A stretch of 64,000 bases of DNA. It comes from Bacteroidota bacterium (GTDB lineage: Bacteria; Bacteroidota; Bacteroidia; B-17B0; Aurantibacillaceae). Location: positions 558,001 through 622,000 of the forward strand of contig JAFLBH010000002.1 in the NCBI GenBank assembly GCA_017303905.1, written 5' to 3'. Position 1 is the stretch's first letter. The number at the start of each line of letters is the position of its first letter. This document shows, one piece after another, positions 28,782 through 36,994 of this stretch. The position numbers and the translations under genes were made by a program. Below the pieces are notes generated by a model. It saw only the letters and a program-made list of their open reading frames with translations, had not been told where the DNA came from and did not search any database.

Positions 28782-29913
28782 TTTTTTCAAGCAATTGCGG
28801 TATCAAGTGCTCCCAGGTCAATGCACTTTTTATTAAGCTTAACGCATTCTTCTTTTTCTCGTCAACTATTTCAGTTTTTACTTCCAAAACTTCTTTCATG
28901 CAATTTTTTATGGCGACAGAAGCGCCTGCTTTTAATAACCAGCCCGTTTGATGGTTCACTAAAATATTGGTGGCTCCTACATCCGTTGCTATTACGCATA
29001 ATCCATTACTCATGGCTTCTAAAATCACGTTTGGCATACCCTCGCTATGACTCGGACATATCAACACATCACAAGTGCGTAATAAATTATTCAGTGTCTC
29101 CTTCTCTCTTATTTCGCCATGATAAACGATTCGATGATCAATTATTTTTTTATCATTGGGGATAGGGCCAATAAAATGAAATTTAAATGATGAATTTTTA
29201 TCGAGTGACTTCAGTGCTTCATTTAACTCTTCTACTCCTTTTCGTCTTTCGTACCGTCCTAAAAATACAAATTCAATTATTTTACCGGTTGGCTTAATGA
29301 ATTCAACGAGTGTATTCTCTTCAACACCGGAAGGCATTTCAATAATCCTTTCCGAAGAAACACCTAATTGTTTAACGATATCTGTAATTTTACCACCGTA
29401 AGAAAAAACAACATCCGCCATTAATGTGATTTGCCTTACAGGTTTTCTTAACAATAGTAATTGCTGTAAATAAATTTTGAAATCAGGTGCCTTTTGAAAC
29501 ATTTCATACCCATGAAATTTCACACCTATTTTACAACACTCAATATTTCCTTTACGCTTTTCTTCTATTAACTTCCACCCTGAAAAACCTTTGGTATAAA
29601 TAAAGTCATAAGTTGCTAAATGTGGTTTAATGACTTCGTAAACTAGTTCTGAATAGCTTCTTGAATTCTTTAAATAATGTCCGAAACCCTTTTTCTCATT
29701 TGGAAATTTCAGAATGAAAGAATGAATATACTTTCTTTCTTCTTCGGTAAAAACTTTTAATTCATTTATGTCGAATTCGCTTTGATTAAAGTGATACAAA
29801 TCGACTTCAATTTTGTTTTGCGCGAAATATTTACAGAGGTAATAAGAATGCTTCTGCATTCCCCCTAACACATAAGGCCAAATCCCATCCGTTATCAGTG
29901 CAATTTTTTTCAT
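28765..29913 (-). CDS. Glycosyltransferase, GT4 family
   Basis: 382 residues from ATG 29913. A longer reading frame to 30024 lacks a plausible N terminus and would overlap the upstream gene, whereas ATG 29913 forms a TAATG overlap with the upstream stop. The N-terminal Rossmann domain starts MKKIALITDGIWPYVLGGMQKHSYYL. The C-terminal nucleotide-sugar domain has EFVFLGRYERRKGVEELNEAL, LLRTCDVLICPSHSEGMPNVILEAMSNGLCVIATDVGATNILV, with the EGMPNVILEA motif of retaining GT4 enzymes. It probably acts in surface polysaccharide synthesis with the coupled upstream transferase. Confidence 0.88.
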   Translation of the reverse strand: MKKIALITDGIWPYVLGGMQKHSYYLCKYFAQNKIEVDLYHFNQSEFDINELKVFTEEERKYIHSFILKFPNEKKGFGHYLKNSRSYSELVYEVIKPHLATYDFIYTKGFSGWKLIEEKRKGNIECCKIGVKFHGYEMFQKAPDFKIYLQQLLLLRKPVRQITLMADVVFSYGGKITDIVKQLGVSSERIIEMPSGVEENTLVEFIKPTGKIIEFVFLGRYERRKGVEELNEALKSLDKNSSFKFHFIGPIPNDKKIIDHRIVYHGEIREKETLNNLLRTCDVLICPSHSEGMPNVILEAMSNGLCVIATDVGATNILVNHQTGWLLKAGASVAIKNCMKEVLEVKTEIVDEKKKNALSLIKSALTWEHLIPQLLEKIRKVN

Positions 29914-31028
29914 TAAGCCAAAAGGGAAAGGTATTGTTCTGTGAAATTTTGTTTTGTCAGATATTTCATGGCCAGACCATGATTTTTTATTTTCTGTTCG
30001 TAATTTACCGGTTGTAAATCCCATTCAGCCTCACCTGACTGTCCGCATCCCTGCTCTTTTACAAATTCACTAAAATCACCCAAATTATCGCTGACCAACA
30101 CATTCAATCCGCAACTTAAATACTCTGCAAACTTTACAGGTGAAGCTACCAGGTTAGTTATTGAGTTTTCCCTGTATAAAATTCCATAATCGGCTGCCAA
30201 TAAATATTTGCGCACGTCTTTTGGTTGTAACCAATTGGTGATGATTCTATCTCCAAATCGTTTAACAAAAGCCGAGTTGCGATCATAATCATGGGTTAGC
30301 CAAAGCAGTTTTACTTTATCATTCTTCTCCATCACCTCGGTCATTTTTCTTTCTACTAACGAGAAAGACTGCCAACCTGCTGATGAACCGGAATAAACCA
30401 TGACTATGTCATCCTCACTAAATCCAATTTCCTTTTTGTAATTCAATAACTCATAGGAAGGCGGGAATTCAAAAATAAAATCATTACTGAGAGTACAAGG
30501 TATTACAACATGCTTCTGCGAATCGAAATTGTAATCCGTCTTCCAATACTTCACTAAAGCCTTCGATACCGATAATATTGCATCACTCCTTCTTAAAATA
30601 TCTTGTTCAATTCCCGCAATTTCACTTTTAAGTATTTCATCATTCACCACATTGTATTCATTCAACTCAGCTTTATAGGCACCCCTAGCATCAAAAATCA
30701 CTTTTTTAGTTTGACCATTCTGTTTGAGTTTTAACGCTAATGCCGTTGCAAATGGTCCGCGTGCCATAATTTTTTCTTTCCCCGAAACAGAATTTAATTG
30801 AAACAAATTCCATTTCCATCGGGAAGCTCCCGGTGCCATAGGCAACACAACAGCATCCGGCAAACGTGTCTTGATTTTTTTCCGGTTTTCGAAGAAATTA
30901 CGAATGGAAATAAGTGCTACCAGTTTAACCTTTTCTTTGGATTGAATGCTATTTAAATAGTTCACTACGTCAATTACCTGACTGTAATAAATTCCATTAG
31001 GCTGATCGTTATAGGTTAAATAAATCAC
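29913..31028 (-). CDS. Glycosyltransferase-like protein (GT-B fold)
   Basis: 371 residues from a GTG start at 31028. The second half is GT-B-like: DDIVMVYSGSSAGWQSFSLVERKM, VKLLWLTHDYDRN, ITNWLQPKDVRKYLLAADYGILYRENSITNLVASPVKFAEYLSCGLNVLVSDNLGDFSEFV. The first half contains KVIFDARGAYKAELNEYNV and RRSDAILSVSKALVKYW, as in transferases acting on surface glycans. It is translationally coupled (TAATG) with the following GT4 gene; the two probably add successive sugars to one glycan. Donor and acceptor cannot be told. Confidence 0.8.
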   Translation of the reverse strand: MIYLTYNDQPNGIYYSQVIDVVNYLNSIQSKEKVKLVALISIRNFFENRKKIKTRLPDAVVLPMAPGASRWKWNLFQLNSVSGKEKIMARGPFATALALKLKQNGQTKKVIFDARGAYKAELNEYNVVNDEILKSEIAGIEQDILRRSDAILSVSKALVKYWKTDYNFDSQKHVVIPCTLSNDFIFEFPPSYELLNYKKEIGFSEDDIVMVYSGSSAGWQSFSLVERKMTEVMEKNDKVKLLWLTHDYDRNSAFVKRFGDRIITNWLQPKDVRKYLLAADYGILYRENSITNLVASPVKFAEYLSCGLNVLVSDNLGDFSEFVKEQGCGQSGEAEWDLQPVNYEQKIKNHGLAMKYLTKQNFTEQYLSLLA

Positions 31029-31045
31029 TTCCTAAAAATAACAAA

Positions 31046-31069
31046 AAAAGCCGCAATAATGCGGCTTTT
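31046..31069 (-). terminator. Rho-independent terminator after the CstB-like gene
   Basis: A 9- to 10-bp stem (AAAAGCCGC / GCGGCTTTT, with one more A-T pair) and a tight loop, with a long A-tract on the left in plus-strand terms. That gives a U-tract for minus-strand transcripts. It lies 20 bp after the stop of the CstB-like gene at 31089. Confidence 0.8.
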
Positions 31070-31088
31070 ATAAGTGAGTTTTTAGCTA

Positions 31089-32510
31089 TTAAAGCATGGT
31101 AGTCGGACAAACATAATCGCTAACTTTAAATAAGCCGCTATTTTTAATTGCCGTAAATCCTCCTTTAATATCAATCAGATTACGGTAGCCTCGCGCCTGT
31201 AAAATGGAAATGAAGGTCATGGAACGATAACCCGCCGCGCAATGCACGTAATAGGTTTTATTTTTATCCACCTTCGTCATACTATCGTTTACATAATCTA
31301 ACGGAGCATTGATTGCATCTAAAACATGTTCACTGTAATATTCGCTGGCTTTACGCACATCCAAAATATTTACTGCTTCCGTTTTCAACTTTTGAGCTAA
31401 TTCTTCTGCGGTAATCTGTTGAACTGAATCAGTTTCCTTTTTTGCCCTGATCCACTCTTCTACTCCTCCTTTTAAATAACCCAAGGCATTATCGTATCCA
31501 ACACGTGCAAGACGCGTGATGATTTCTTCCTCGCGGCCGGCATCAGACACAATTAATAATGCTTGTTTAACATCCGGAATTAATGTACCTGCCCATACTG
31601 CAAAACTACCATCAATTCCAATATTTACTGAATTAGGAATATACGCCTTACGAAAATCATCCGCCTTACGGGCGTCGATGATGAGCGCGCCGGTTTCTTC
31701 TGCGGCCGCTTCAAATTCTGTTACGCTTAATGCGCGTGTACCCTTCTTTAATACATTATCGAAACTTTCGTAACCGCCAATATTCATTAGCACATTTTGC
31801 GGGAAATATCCCGGAGGAGGCGTTAATCCAGTTAACACTTGCTTAATAAACTCTTCTTTGCTAAGATTTGGGTTCAATGCATAATTCACCTGTTTCTGAT
31901 GTCCGAGTGTATCTGTTGTTTCCTTGCTCATATTTTTACCGCAAGCGCTTCCTGCACCGTGTCCGGGATATACAATTAACTCATCACTTAACGGCATAAT
32001 TTTATTGCGTAACGAATCGAACAAATGAGCGGCCAACTTTTCTTGCGTTAACTCAGCAATTACTTTTTGAGCTAAATCCGGACGACCAACATCGCCGATA
32101 AACAAAGTATCACCTGTAAAAATCGCCTTCTCCTTTCCATTTTCATCTTTCAATAAAAAGCAAGAGCTCTCCATGGTATGGCCGGGAGTATGAATCAATT
32201 TTATGGAAATATTTCCCAATTTAAACTCTTCACCATCATGACCCACTAACATATCAAAACCGGTTTTCATAGTGGTTGGACCATACACAATTACGGCACC
32301 TGTTTTCTTAGATAAATCAATATGTCCACTTACGAAATCAGCATGAAAATGTGTTTCGAATACATATTTAATTTTCGCGTTACGGGATTTAGCCTTTTGA
32401 ATATAAGGTTCTACCTCACGCAAAGGATCGATGATAGCAGCTTCTCCATTACTTTCAATGTAGTACGCTGCTTCGGCTAAACAGCCTGTGTAAATTTGCT
32501 CTATGATCAT
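31089..32510 (-). CDS. CstB-like persulfide dioxygenase/rhodanese fusion, copy 1
   Basis: 473 residues. The N-terminal metallo-beta-lactamase domain (about 1-245) is of the ETHE1 type: ETHFHADFVSGH, HTPGHTMESSCFLL, FTGDTLFIGDVGRPDLAQ and YPGHGAGSACG. The usual HxHxDH ends in Phe, as expected for a mononuclear iron site in which the last His is dispensable. Two rhodanese domains follow. The first (about 265-355) has lost its Cys (LLIVSDAGREEE), while the second (about 370-465) has HCAAGYRS with the catalytic Cys. This order is that of CstB, which oxidises persulfides to sulfite and transfers sulfane sulfur. It has its own regulated promoter at 32645-32689 and a terminator, and is closely similar to copy 2 at 42879. 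Confidence 0.85.
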   Translation of the reverse strand: MIIEQIYTGCLAEAAYYIESNGEAAIIDPLREVEPYIQKAKSRNAKIKYVFETHFHADFVSGHIDLSKKTGAVIVYGPTTMKTGFDMLVGHDGEEFKLGNISIKLIHTPGHTMESSCFLLKDENGKEKAIFTGDTLFIGDVGRPDLAQKVIAELTQEKLAAHLFDSLRNKIMPLSDELIVYPGHGAGSACGKNMSKETTDTLGHQKQVNYALNPNLSKEEFIKQVLTGLTPPPGYFPQNVLMNIGGYESFDNVLKKGTRALSVTEFEAAAEETGALIIDARKADDFRKAYIPNSVNIGIDGSFAVWAGTLIPDVKQALLIVSDAGREEEIITRLARVGYDNALGYLKGGVEEWIRAKKETDSVQQITAEELAQKLKTEAVNILDVRKASEYYSEHVLDAINAPLDYVNDSMTKVDKNKTYYVHCAAGYRSMTFISILQARGYRNLIDIKGGFTAIKNSGLFKVSDYVCPTTML

Positions 32511-32644
32511 GAATTTTTCTTTAAGAGTTAATTTTACTTATTGCAAATTTCATAAAGCATCTCCATTCTACCTATGATTTAAGTCAGGTAAAACACTACT
32601 TCTAACTATTAGAGGGAGAAGTCTTTTACGAAATAAGTTAAAAC

Positions 32645-32689
32645 AAAATTAGATTCAGAATTTCCCTGTCTTAGTAACAACTGTTACAG
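32645..32689 (-). promoter_or_regulatory. Sulfur-regulon promoter: TGTAAC dyad plus -7 element (CstB-like copy 1)
   Basis: The minus strand carries TGTAAC-AGTT-GTTACT (32674-32689, 11 of 12 dyad bases) and TAATTTTG (32645-32652), a perfect TAnnTTTG. Centre-to-centre spacing is 33 bp, placing the dyad near -41 as for a class II Crp/Fnr activator. It lies immediately after the stop of the Crp-family gene and 130-180 bp upstream of the CstB-like ATG, giving a leader of roughly 125 nt. Confidence 0.7.
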
Positions 32690-32706
32690 ATGGAAGATGA
32701 TAAAAA

Positions 32707-33339
32707 TCAGAAATCGCTGAGGAGTTTGATTTCGTTGCGGTACAAGACTAATTTTTTCTCGTTTTCGAGTTGCTTTAACAAGCGAGAAATAACTACGCGG
32801 CTCGTTCCTAATTCTTCCGCAATTTGATTATGGGAAAGCTGAATAGCGGATTTACCGGTAACTTTAGATTTATTCTTTAAATATTTTATTAAACGCTGAT
32901 CGAGCTTATGAAACGCGATACTTTCCAATGAGCGTAATAATTCATTAAAACGTTGCGTGAAGCTATTGAAAATATAACTTTTCCAGCTTGGATATTTAGT
33001 TAACCACTCATCAAGTTTTTCATGAGGGATGGCTACTAATTCAACATTATCTTCAGCAATGGCCTTAATTTCACTTTTGCGCGCTTCCATGCAACAGGTA
33101 TAAGCCATGGCGCAACTTTCATTCGAACTTAAATAATACAATAGGATTTCATTATCCTCCTCATCTTTTCGCATCACACGAATCGTTCCGCTTATAATTA
33201 AAGGCATGAACTTGATGTTTTTATTGTAATCAATAATTACATCGCCTTCCTTAAAAGACATGAATTTGCCTTCTTTCTCAATTTCTTCAATGAGTTTTAA
33301 CTCCAGAAAATTGCGCAATCTTTCTTTTAGATCTTTCAT
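32707..33339 (-). CDS. Crp/Fnr-family regulator with Cys cluster, end of sulfur operon
   Basis: 210 residues with an N-terminal cyclic-nucleotide-binding-like barrel, a dimerisation helix near 110-140 and a C-terminal winged helix with AIQLSHNQIAEELGTSRVVISRLLKQLENEKKL. The recognition helix has Val-Val-Ile-Ser-Arg in place of the Glu-based FNR/CRP reading residues. The barrel lacks the cAMP-phosphate Arg-Ala signature. Instead a loop carries Cys76, Cys82 and Cys83 (ESCAMAYTCCM), a plausible thiol/persulfide or metal switch. It is the ninth gene of the sulfur operon (40-bp gap after soxB-like). It is the best candidate to bind the TGTAAC dyads upstream of this and four other units; this is inference. 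Confidence 0.85.
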   Translation of the reverse strand: MKDLKERLRNFLELKLIEEIEKEGKFMSFKEGDVIIDYNKNIKFMPLIISGTIRVMRKDEEDNEILLYYLSSNESCAMAYTCCMEARKSEIKAIAEDNVELVAIPHEKLDEWLTKYPSWKSYIFNSFTQRFNELLRSLESIAFHKLDQRLIKYLKNKSKVTGKSAIQLSHNQIAEELGTSRVVISRLLKQLENEKKLVLYRNEIKLLSDF

Positions 33340-33379
33340 CCTTATAAAGATATTTATTAATTAAGAATGAGCAAAATTA

Positions 33380-35101
33380 TTATCTGAATTCGTAGGTGGT
33401 TCCTTTAAGTTGTGTTAGCAATGTAGCAGGTTCGTCGGTAGCAATTGCTCTGCCTTCCAGCTTTGGCTCAACCGGGGAGTTTGCCTTTAAATATTCCATG
33501 ATGACATCGTGTAGCAAATACGGCGTCTTCTTAGGATTTTTTACATGTTCAATTCTGCATAATGTATCATCCGGATCACCTTCACGTTCACAAGCTACAA
33601 TTGAATACTCTTTATTTAAATCAATTGGTTGCCCTCCTACTTTCACAGAATTTACGCGCTTTCCAAATTCATTTCCTACGGTAAAATTCACTTCCATTCC
33701 ATTGTAACGAACGAACCAGCCACCAAATCGCTTGGAAGGATCTTTAGCAAATGCGTTTTGTAATTCCTTTTCTAACCAATCCCACAATTGTTTTCCGGTA
33801 ACAATACCTGTTTTTGCTTCGCTATTAACAGGTAACATATTCCATAAAAACTCCTTCGTTATACTGGCTAAACCTGTTTTAGGATCAACTGCTAAAGGCT
33901 GACAAAAGCGAAAACCATTGGATAAAGCAATATCCGGTTTAAATTTCCACTTTACGGCATCCGTAATAAGATTATCCATTGGAGTCTCCAATACAAAGTA
34001 ACGCACCAATGGCGTTTTACTGGTTCCTATTACCGTTTGCAAATCATTTTTAAATGGTTCGTACGCTTTATCAACCAATGCTTGCATTTCTTTATCGGCA
34101 GAGTATTTAAGAGGATCTACATCCAGTAATTGATATTTTGTATTGATCAATTTACCATTTTCAATTTCCAAATCCAGCTTACCTAAAAATGAACCGAAAG
34201 CTCCGCACTCAATAACTTTGGTGTACTTTGCCTGAATAGGTTCACGTACTCGCTCATGTGTATCCGCACCCATAATTATATCTACACCTTCTGCAACGGG
34301 ATTATTGGCTAGTCCAACTTGTTGCGCAAGCCCCATATGCGTGGCTACAATTACAACCGCGCAACCTTCTACCTCACGCAATAATTTTACATACTTGGCT
34401 AAATTATTTTCTGCATGCTCAAAGCGTAAACCTTCGCTGTAAGCCGGTGATTGTCGTTTCGGAATTAAATGATCGGTATAACCGATAAATCCAATTTTTA
34501 CGCCTGCCACATACTTTATCCAATAAGGAGGGTAAACGAGCTCACCGTTATAATTATCGTCGCTTTTATGCCACATGTTCGCGCAGATTTTAGCAGCGTT
34601 GGCATGTCCCATATCAAACAACATTTTTTTCTTTTTATAAACAACTTCCCAATTGCCGGGTAACATTAAATCGTAACCCAATTTATTAAAAATGGGGATG
34701 AGTGCCTCGCCTTCTGTTAGTGAGGCAACCGCATGACCGTGAAAATAATCACCGCCATCATAAAGAATTGTATTAGCCGGATTTTTCTTACGAAACGACT
34801 CAATCATCGTTTTTAAAACTGCCATGCCGCCACGCTTTTTATAAACAGCCTTGCCATTCTCCCAGAAAAATTCATCATGGGTATTTAATTGAGAATGTAT
34901 ATCTGTTGTGATTAATACTGTAACAGTTTGTTTACCGGTAGGCGGAAGTTCAATACTCTCCAATGTAGCTTCTTTCTCCAGAGTAGACGCTACCACATTC
35001 GTAACCGGACTGAGTATAGTGCCCAATCCCACCAACGCTGATTTTTTCAAAAAATCACGACGATTATCGGCTTTAATTTCTTTTTCGCTTTTATTTTCCA
35101 T
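33380..35101 (-). CDS. SoxB-like dinuclear-metal sulfur hydrolase, Tat-exported
   Basis: 573 residues, the length of SoxB. A twin-arginine signal (RRDFLKKSALVGLG, Arg14-Arg15) indicates folded export. The calcineurin-like domain has TTDIHSQ, YDGGDYFHG, LMLPGNWEVVYKKK, VIVATHMGLAQ and IIMGADTHER. Trp-Glu in place of the GNHE/D of ordinary 5'-nucleotidases recalls the HWEFTYG block of SoxB. The C-terminal 5'-nucleotidase domain follows (about 355-545). In the Sox pathway SoxB releases sulfate from a SoxY-bound thiosulfonate. No soxYZ or soxAX gene is in the window, so the carrier and exact substrate are open. A UshA-like nucleotidase is the alternative; the operon argues against it. Confidence 0.75.
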   Translation of the reverse strand: MENKSEKEIKADNRRDFLKKSALVGLGTILSPVTNVVASTLEKEATLESIELPPTGKQTVTVLITTDIHSQLNTHDEFFWENGKAVYKKRGGMAVLKTMIESFRKKNPANTILYDGGDYFHGHAVASLTEGEALIPIFNKLGYDLMLPGNWEVVYKKKKMLFDMGHANAAKICANMWHKSDDNYNGELVYPPYWIKYVAGVKIGFIGYTDHLIPKRQSPAYSEGLRFEHAENNLAKYVKLLREVEGCAVVIVATHMGLAQQVGLANNPVAEGVDIIMGADTHERVREPIQAKYTKVIECGAFGSFLGKLDLEIENGKLINTKYQLLDVDPLKYSADKEMQALVDKAYEPFKNDLQTVIGTSKTPLVRYFVLETPMDNLITDAVKWKFKPDIALSNGFRFCQPLAVDPKTGLASITKEFLWNMLPVNSEAKTGIVTGKQLWDWLEKELQNAFAKDPSKRFGGWFVRYNGMEVNFTVGNEFGKRVNSVKVGGQPIDLNKEYSIVACEREGDPDDTLCRIEHVKNPKKTPYLLHDVIMEYLKANSPVEPKLEGRAIATDEPATLLTQLKGTTYEFR

Positions 35102-35109
35102 AATGAGTT

Positions 35110-36525
35110 TTAAATTTTAAAGTCGACAATTAAATTCAAGTTTACCATATTTACCTTATTGTAAACATACCTTAAATTATCATAAGTTTCACCGGCTTTT
35201 AGTTTATACACTGCTAAAAACTTTATTTCCAATCCCCTTAAAAATTTGTCAAATGAATAACCTAAGTCCAGATTCATTTGATGATAAGAAGGCATTCCGT
35301 ATTTATTCAAACGATAATCCTTTACATCCGGCAATAAATAGTATCCGTAAGCTAAACCTGCTTTGAATTTATTTTTAAACGCGTTGAGTGTTGTTTTAGC
35401 CATAATAGCATGGACGTTACCTAATCCCTCATTTCTTTCGCGCGGCATGAAGGTGTAGAATGGTTCTTTTCCCCACTCGCGCGGCATTAAATAACGACCA
35501 TCACCTGTAATATGGGTATAATTTAATGAAGTATTGCTTTTCTTACTTCTTACTCCAATTTGCGCACTGATTACATTTGACTGAGCGCCTCTGTTTATAT
35601 ACGTTTCCCTTTGATTCTCGTTACCGCCATCATTTACTGCATCCTGATGAATATACATTATACCTTGATACAATTTTGAATTTTCACTTAGTGATTGAGT
35701 GGTATTTACTTCAATCATCGCTGAGTTCATCACATTATCGAGATAAGAGTTCCACAAATTGATTTTTAAGTTCTCATTTGGCTTAATATACACATTTGCA
35801 ATAGCCATCCCTTCACTTTTAATATGGTCATGATAATCTGATTTGGTACCATCCACATTAACACCCATTGGATTTATGCCCATCGAATTTGCCATCGTAA
35901 ACCATTGTACTGTGGAACGAGGTGAAATCTCCCATATCCAACCACCATTAAACCCGATTTTTTTCGACTCGTTAATTTGCAGCCATACACCTTCCTCAAT
36001 AGTGGGACGCATACGTCCATCCTGTGGATTTAAAAATGGTGTATTGATGTTAATTTTCCCAACCGTAATAGCACTTTTGGATAAATTATATTTGATGTAA
36101 AGCTCTTCCAATCTATCAAGGTCATTTTTATTCGTATGATTTTCCACATCAAATAAGCCAACTTCATATCGATTCGGAAGTTTAGTAAGTGAATCTATGT
36201 TATGAATATCGCTCGACCATAAATTGTAAATAAAAAATCCGCTTACCCCTACCTGAAACCCATACACCGGTTGTGTTAATACTCCGATACCGGCACCTGA
36301 TGCCAAAGCATAATCGTCTTTTAAATTACCTTCATTAATCGTATGCATTAAAAAAGTTCGCGAATGCGCTTCCCAATGTGCTTTCAGAAAACAATCTTTT
36401 AAGCAGGTAGAGTCTTTTGGCTTCAAAGAAATATGATGGTTATCGGTAGAATGGTGCTGACCGTTATCCTGCGCAATAGAATAAAACGAAATGATAAAAA
36501 ATAAATATGAGAGGCCTTTTTTCAT
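35110..36525 (-). CDS. Outer-membrane beta-barrel porin (OprD-like)
   Basis: 471 residues with a signal peptide (about 1-18, ending SIAQ) and a His-rich segment after it. The rest alternates in barrel fashion, with many aromatic girdle residues and a C-terminal strand ending in MVNLNLIVDFKI. Patterns such as HTINEGNLKDDYALASGAGIGVLTQPVYGFQVGVSGFF and GDGRYLMPREWGKEPFYTFMPRERNEGLGNVHAI fit OprD-type specific porins. It sits 8 bp before soxB-like and 14 bp after the DsrE-like gene, so it may admit thiosulfate or another sulfur anion across the outer membrane; that substrate is inferred from context. Confidence 0.7.
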   Translation of the reverse strand: MKKGLSYLFFIISFYSIAQDNGQHHSTDNHHISLKPKDSTCLKDCFLKAHWEAHSRTFLMHTINEGNLKDDYALASGAGIGVLTQPVYGFQVGVSGFFIYNLWSSDIHNIDSLTKLPNRYEVGLFDVENHTNKNDLDRLEELYIKYNLSKSAITVGKININTPFLNPQDGRMRPTIEEGVWLQINESKKIGFNGGWIWEISPRSTVQWFTMANSMGINPMGVNVDGTKSDYHDHIKSEGMAIANVYIKPNENLKINLWNSYLDNVMNSAMIEVNTTQSLSENSKLYQGIMYIHQDAVNDGGNENQRETYINRGAQSNVISAQIGVRSKKSNTSLNYTHITGDGRYLMPREWGKEPFYTFMPRERNEGLGNVHAIMAKTTLNAFKNKFKAGLAYGYYLLPDVKDYRLNKYGMPSYHQMNLDLGYSFDKFLRGLEIKFLAVYKLKAGETYDNLRYVYNKVNMVNLNLIVDFKI

Positions 36526-36539
36526 TTAAGTACTAATTT

Positions 36540-36983
36540 TTAATTTCCTGCTTTAATATAACTCCAACCTTGTTCCTGTTTACTTACAATTTCTACAATT
36601 CCCGCGGCTACAAATCCGGCACTTTCAATAATTTTCTCTTTTTCCACTTTTCTTTCCTTCATCGAGAATTCACATGCTTTAAATGCAACGCCCTTTTCGG
36701 CCATTAATTTAATTTTATCACCCACAATAGTTTTCCCAGCAACTAACATATCTAAGCCCGGACCATGACACACCACTTCTATTTGCGTAGTTGGAGAAAC
36801 GGAGAGTATATTACTAAACTGTTTCATTAATTGCTTATGCGAAGTAGTATCGCCGGTAGTTAATTGAAAGATAATTTTATGTTCGGGCTTTGAACTTGTA
36901 ACCGGAGACTGTTGTGCTGAAGTTATATTCCACGACACAATCATCAAGATTACAACTGTGATTTTTTTAATTGAATTTTTCAT
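36540..36983 (-). CDS. Exported DsrE-family protein
   Basis: 147 residues with an N-terminal signal peptide (about 1-23, ending TSAQ) and the DsrE/DsrF-like fold: HKIIFQLTTGDTTSHKQLMKQFSNILSV, IEVVCHGPGLDMLV, MAEKGVAFKACEFSMKERKVEKEKII, and a C-terminal EIVSKQEQGWSYIKAG. Two cysteines are visible, in EVVCHGPG and ACEFSMKER; the latter is the position commonly conserved in exported DsrE-like proteins and could carry a persulfide. It lies between the dihaem cytochrome and the porin with 11- and 14-bp gaps and probably binds or relays sulfane sulfur in the periplasm. Confidence 0.8.
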   Translation of the reverse strand: MKNSIKKITVVILMIVSWNITSAQQSPVTSSKPEHKIIFQLTTGDTTSHKQLMKQFSNILSVSPTTQIEVVCHGPGLDMLVAGKTIVGDKIKLMAEKGVAFKACEFSMKERKVEKEKIIESAGFVAAGIVEIVSKQEQGWSYIKAGN

Positions 36984-36994
36984 AGTAAAAATAA

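Noticed and set aside
29914-30024. Longer start at 30024 for the GT4 glycosyltransferase
   Set aside because: The extra 37 residues are antisense-like to the coupled upstream gene, and ATG 29913 forms a TAATG overlap and begins with the family N terminus.
33380-35101. Plain UshA-type 5'-nucleotidase
   Set aside because: Trp-Glu replaces the usual His-Asp/Glu of GNH(D/E), the protein has a Tat signal, and all neighbours handle sulfur; not fully excluded.
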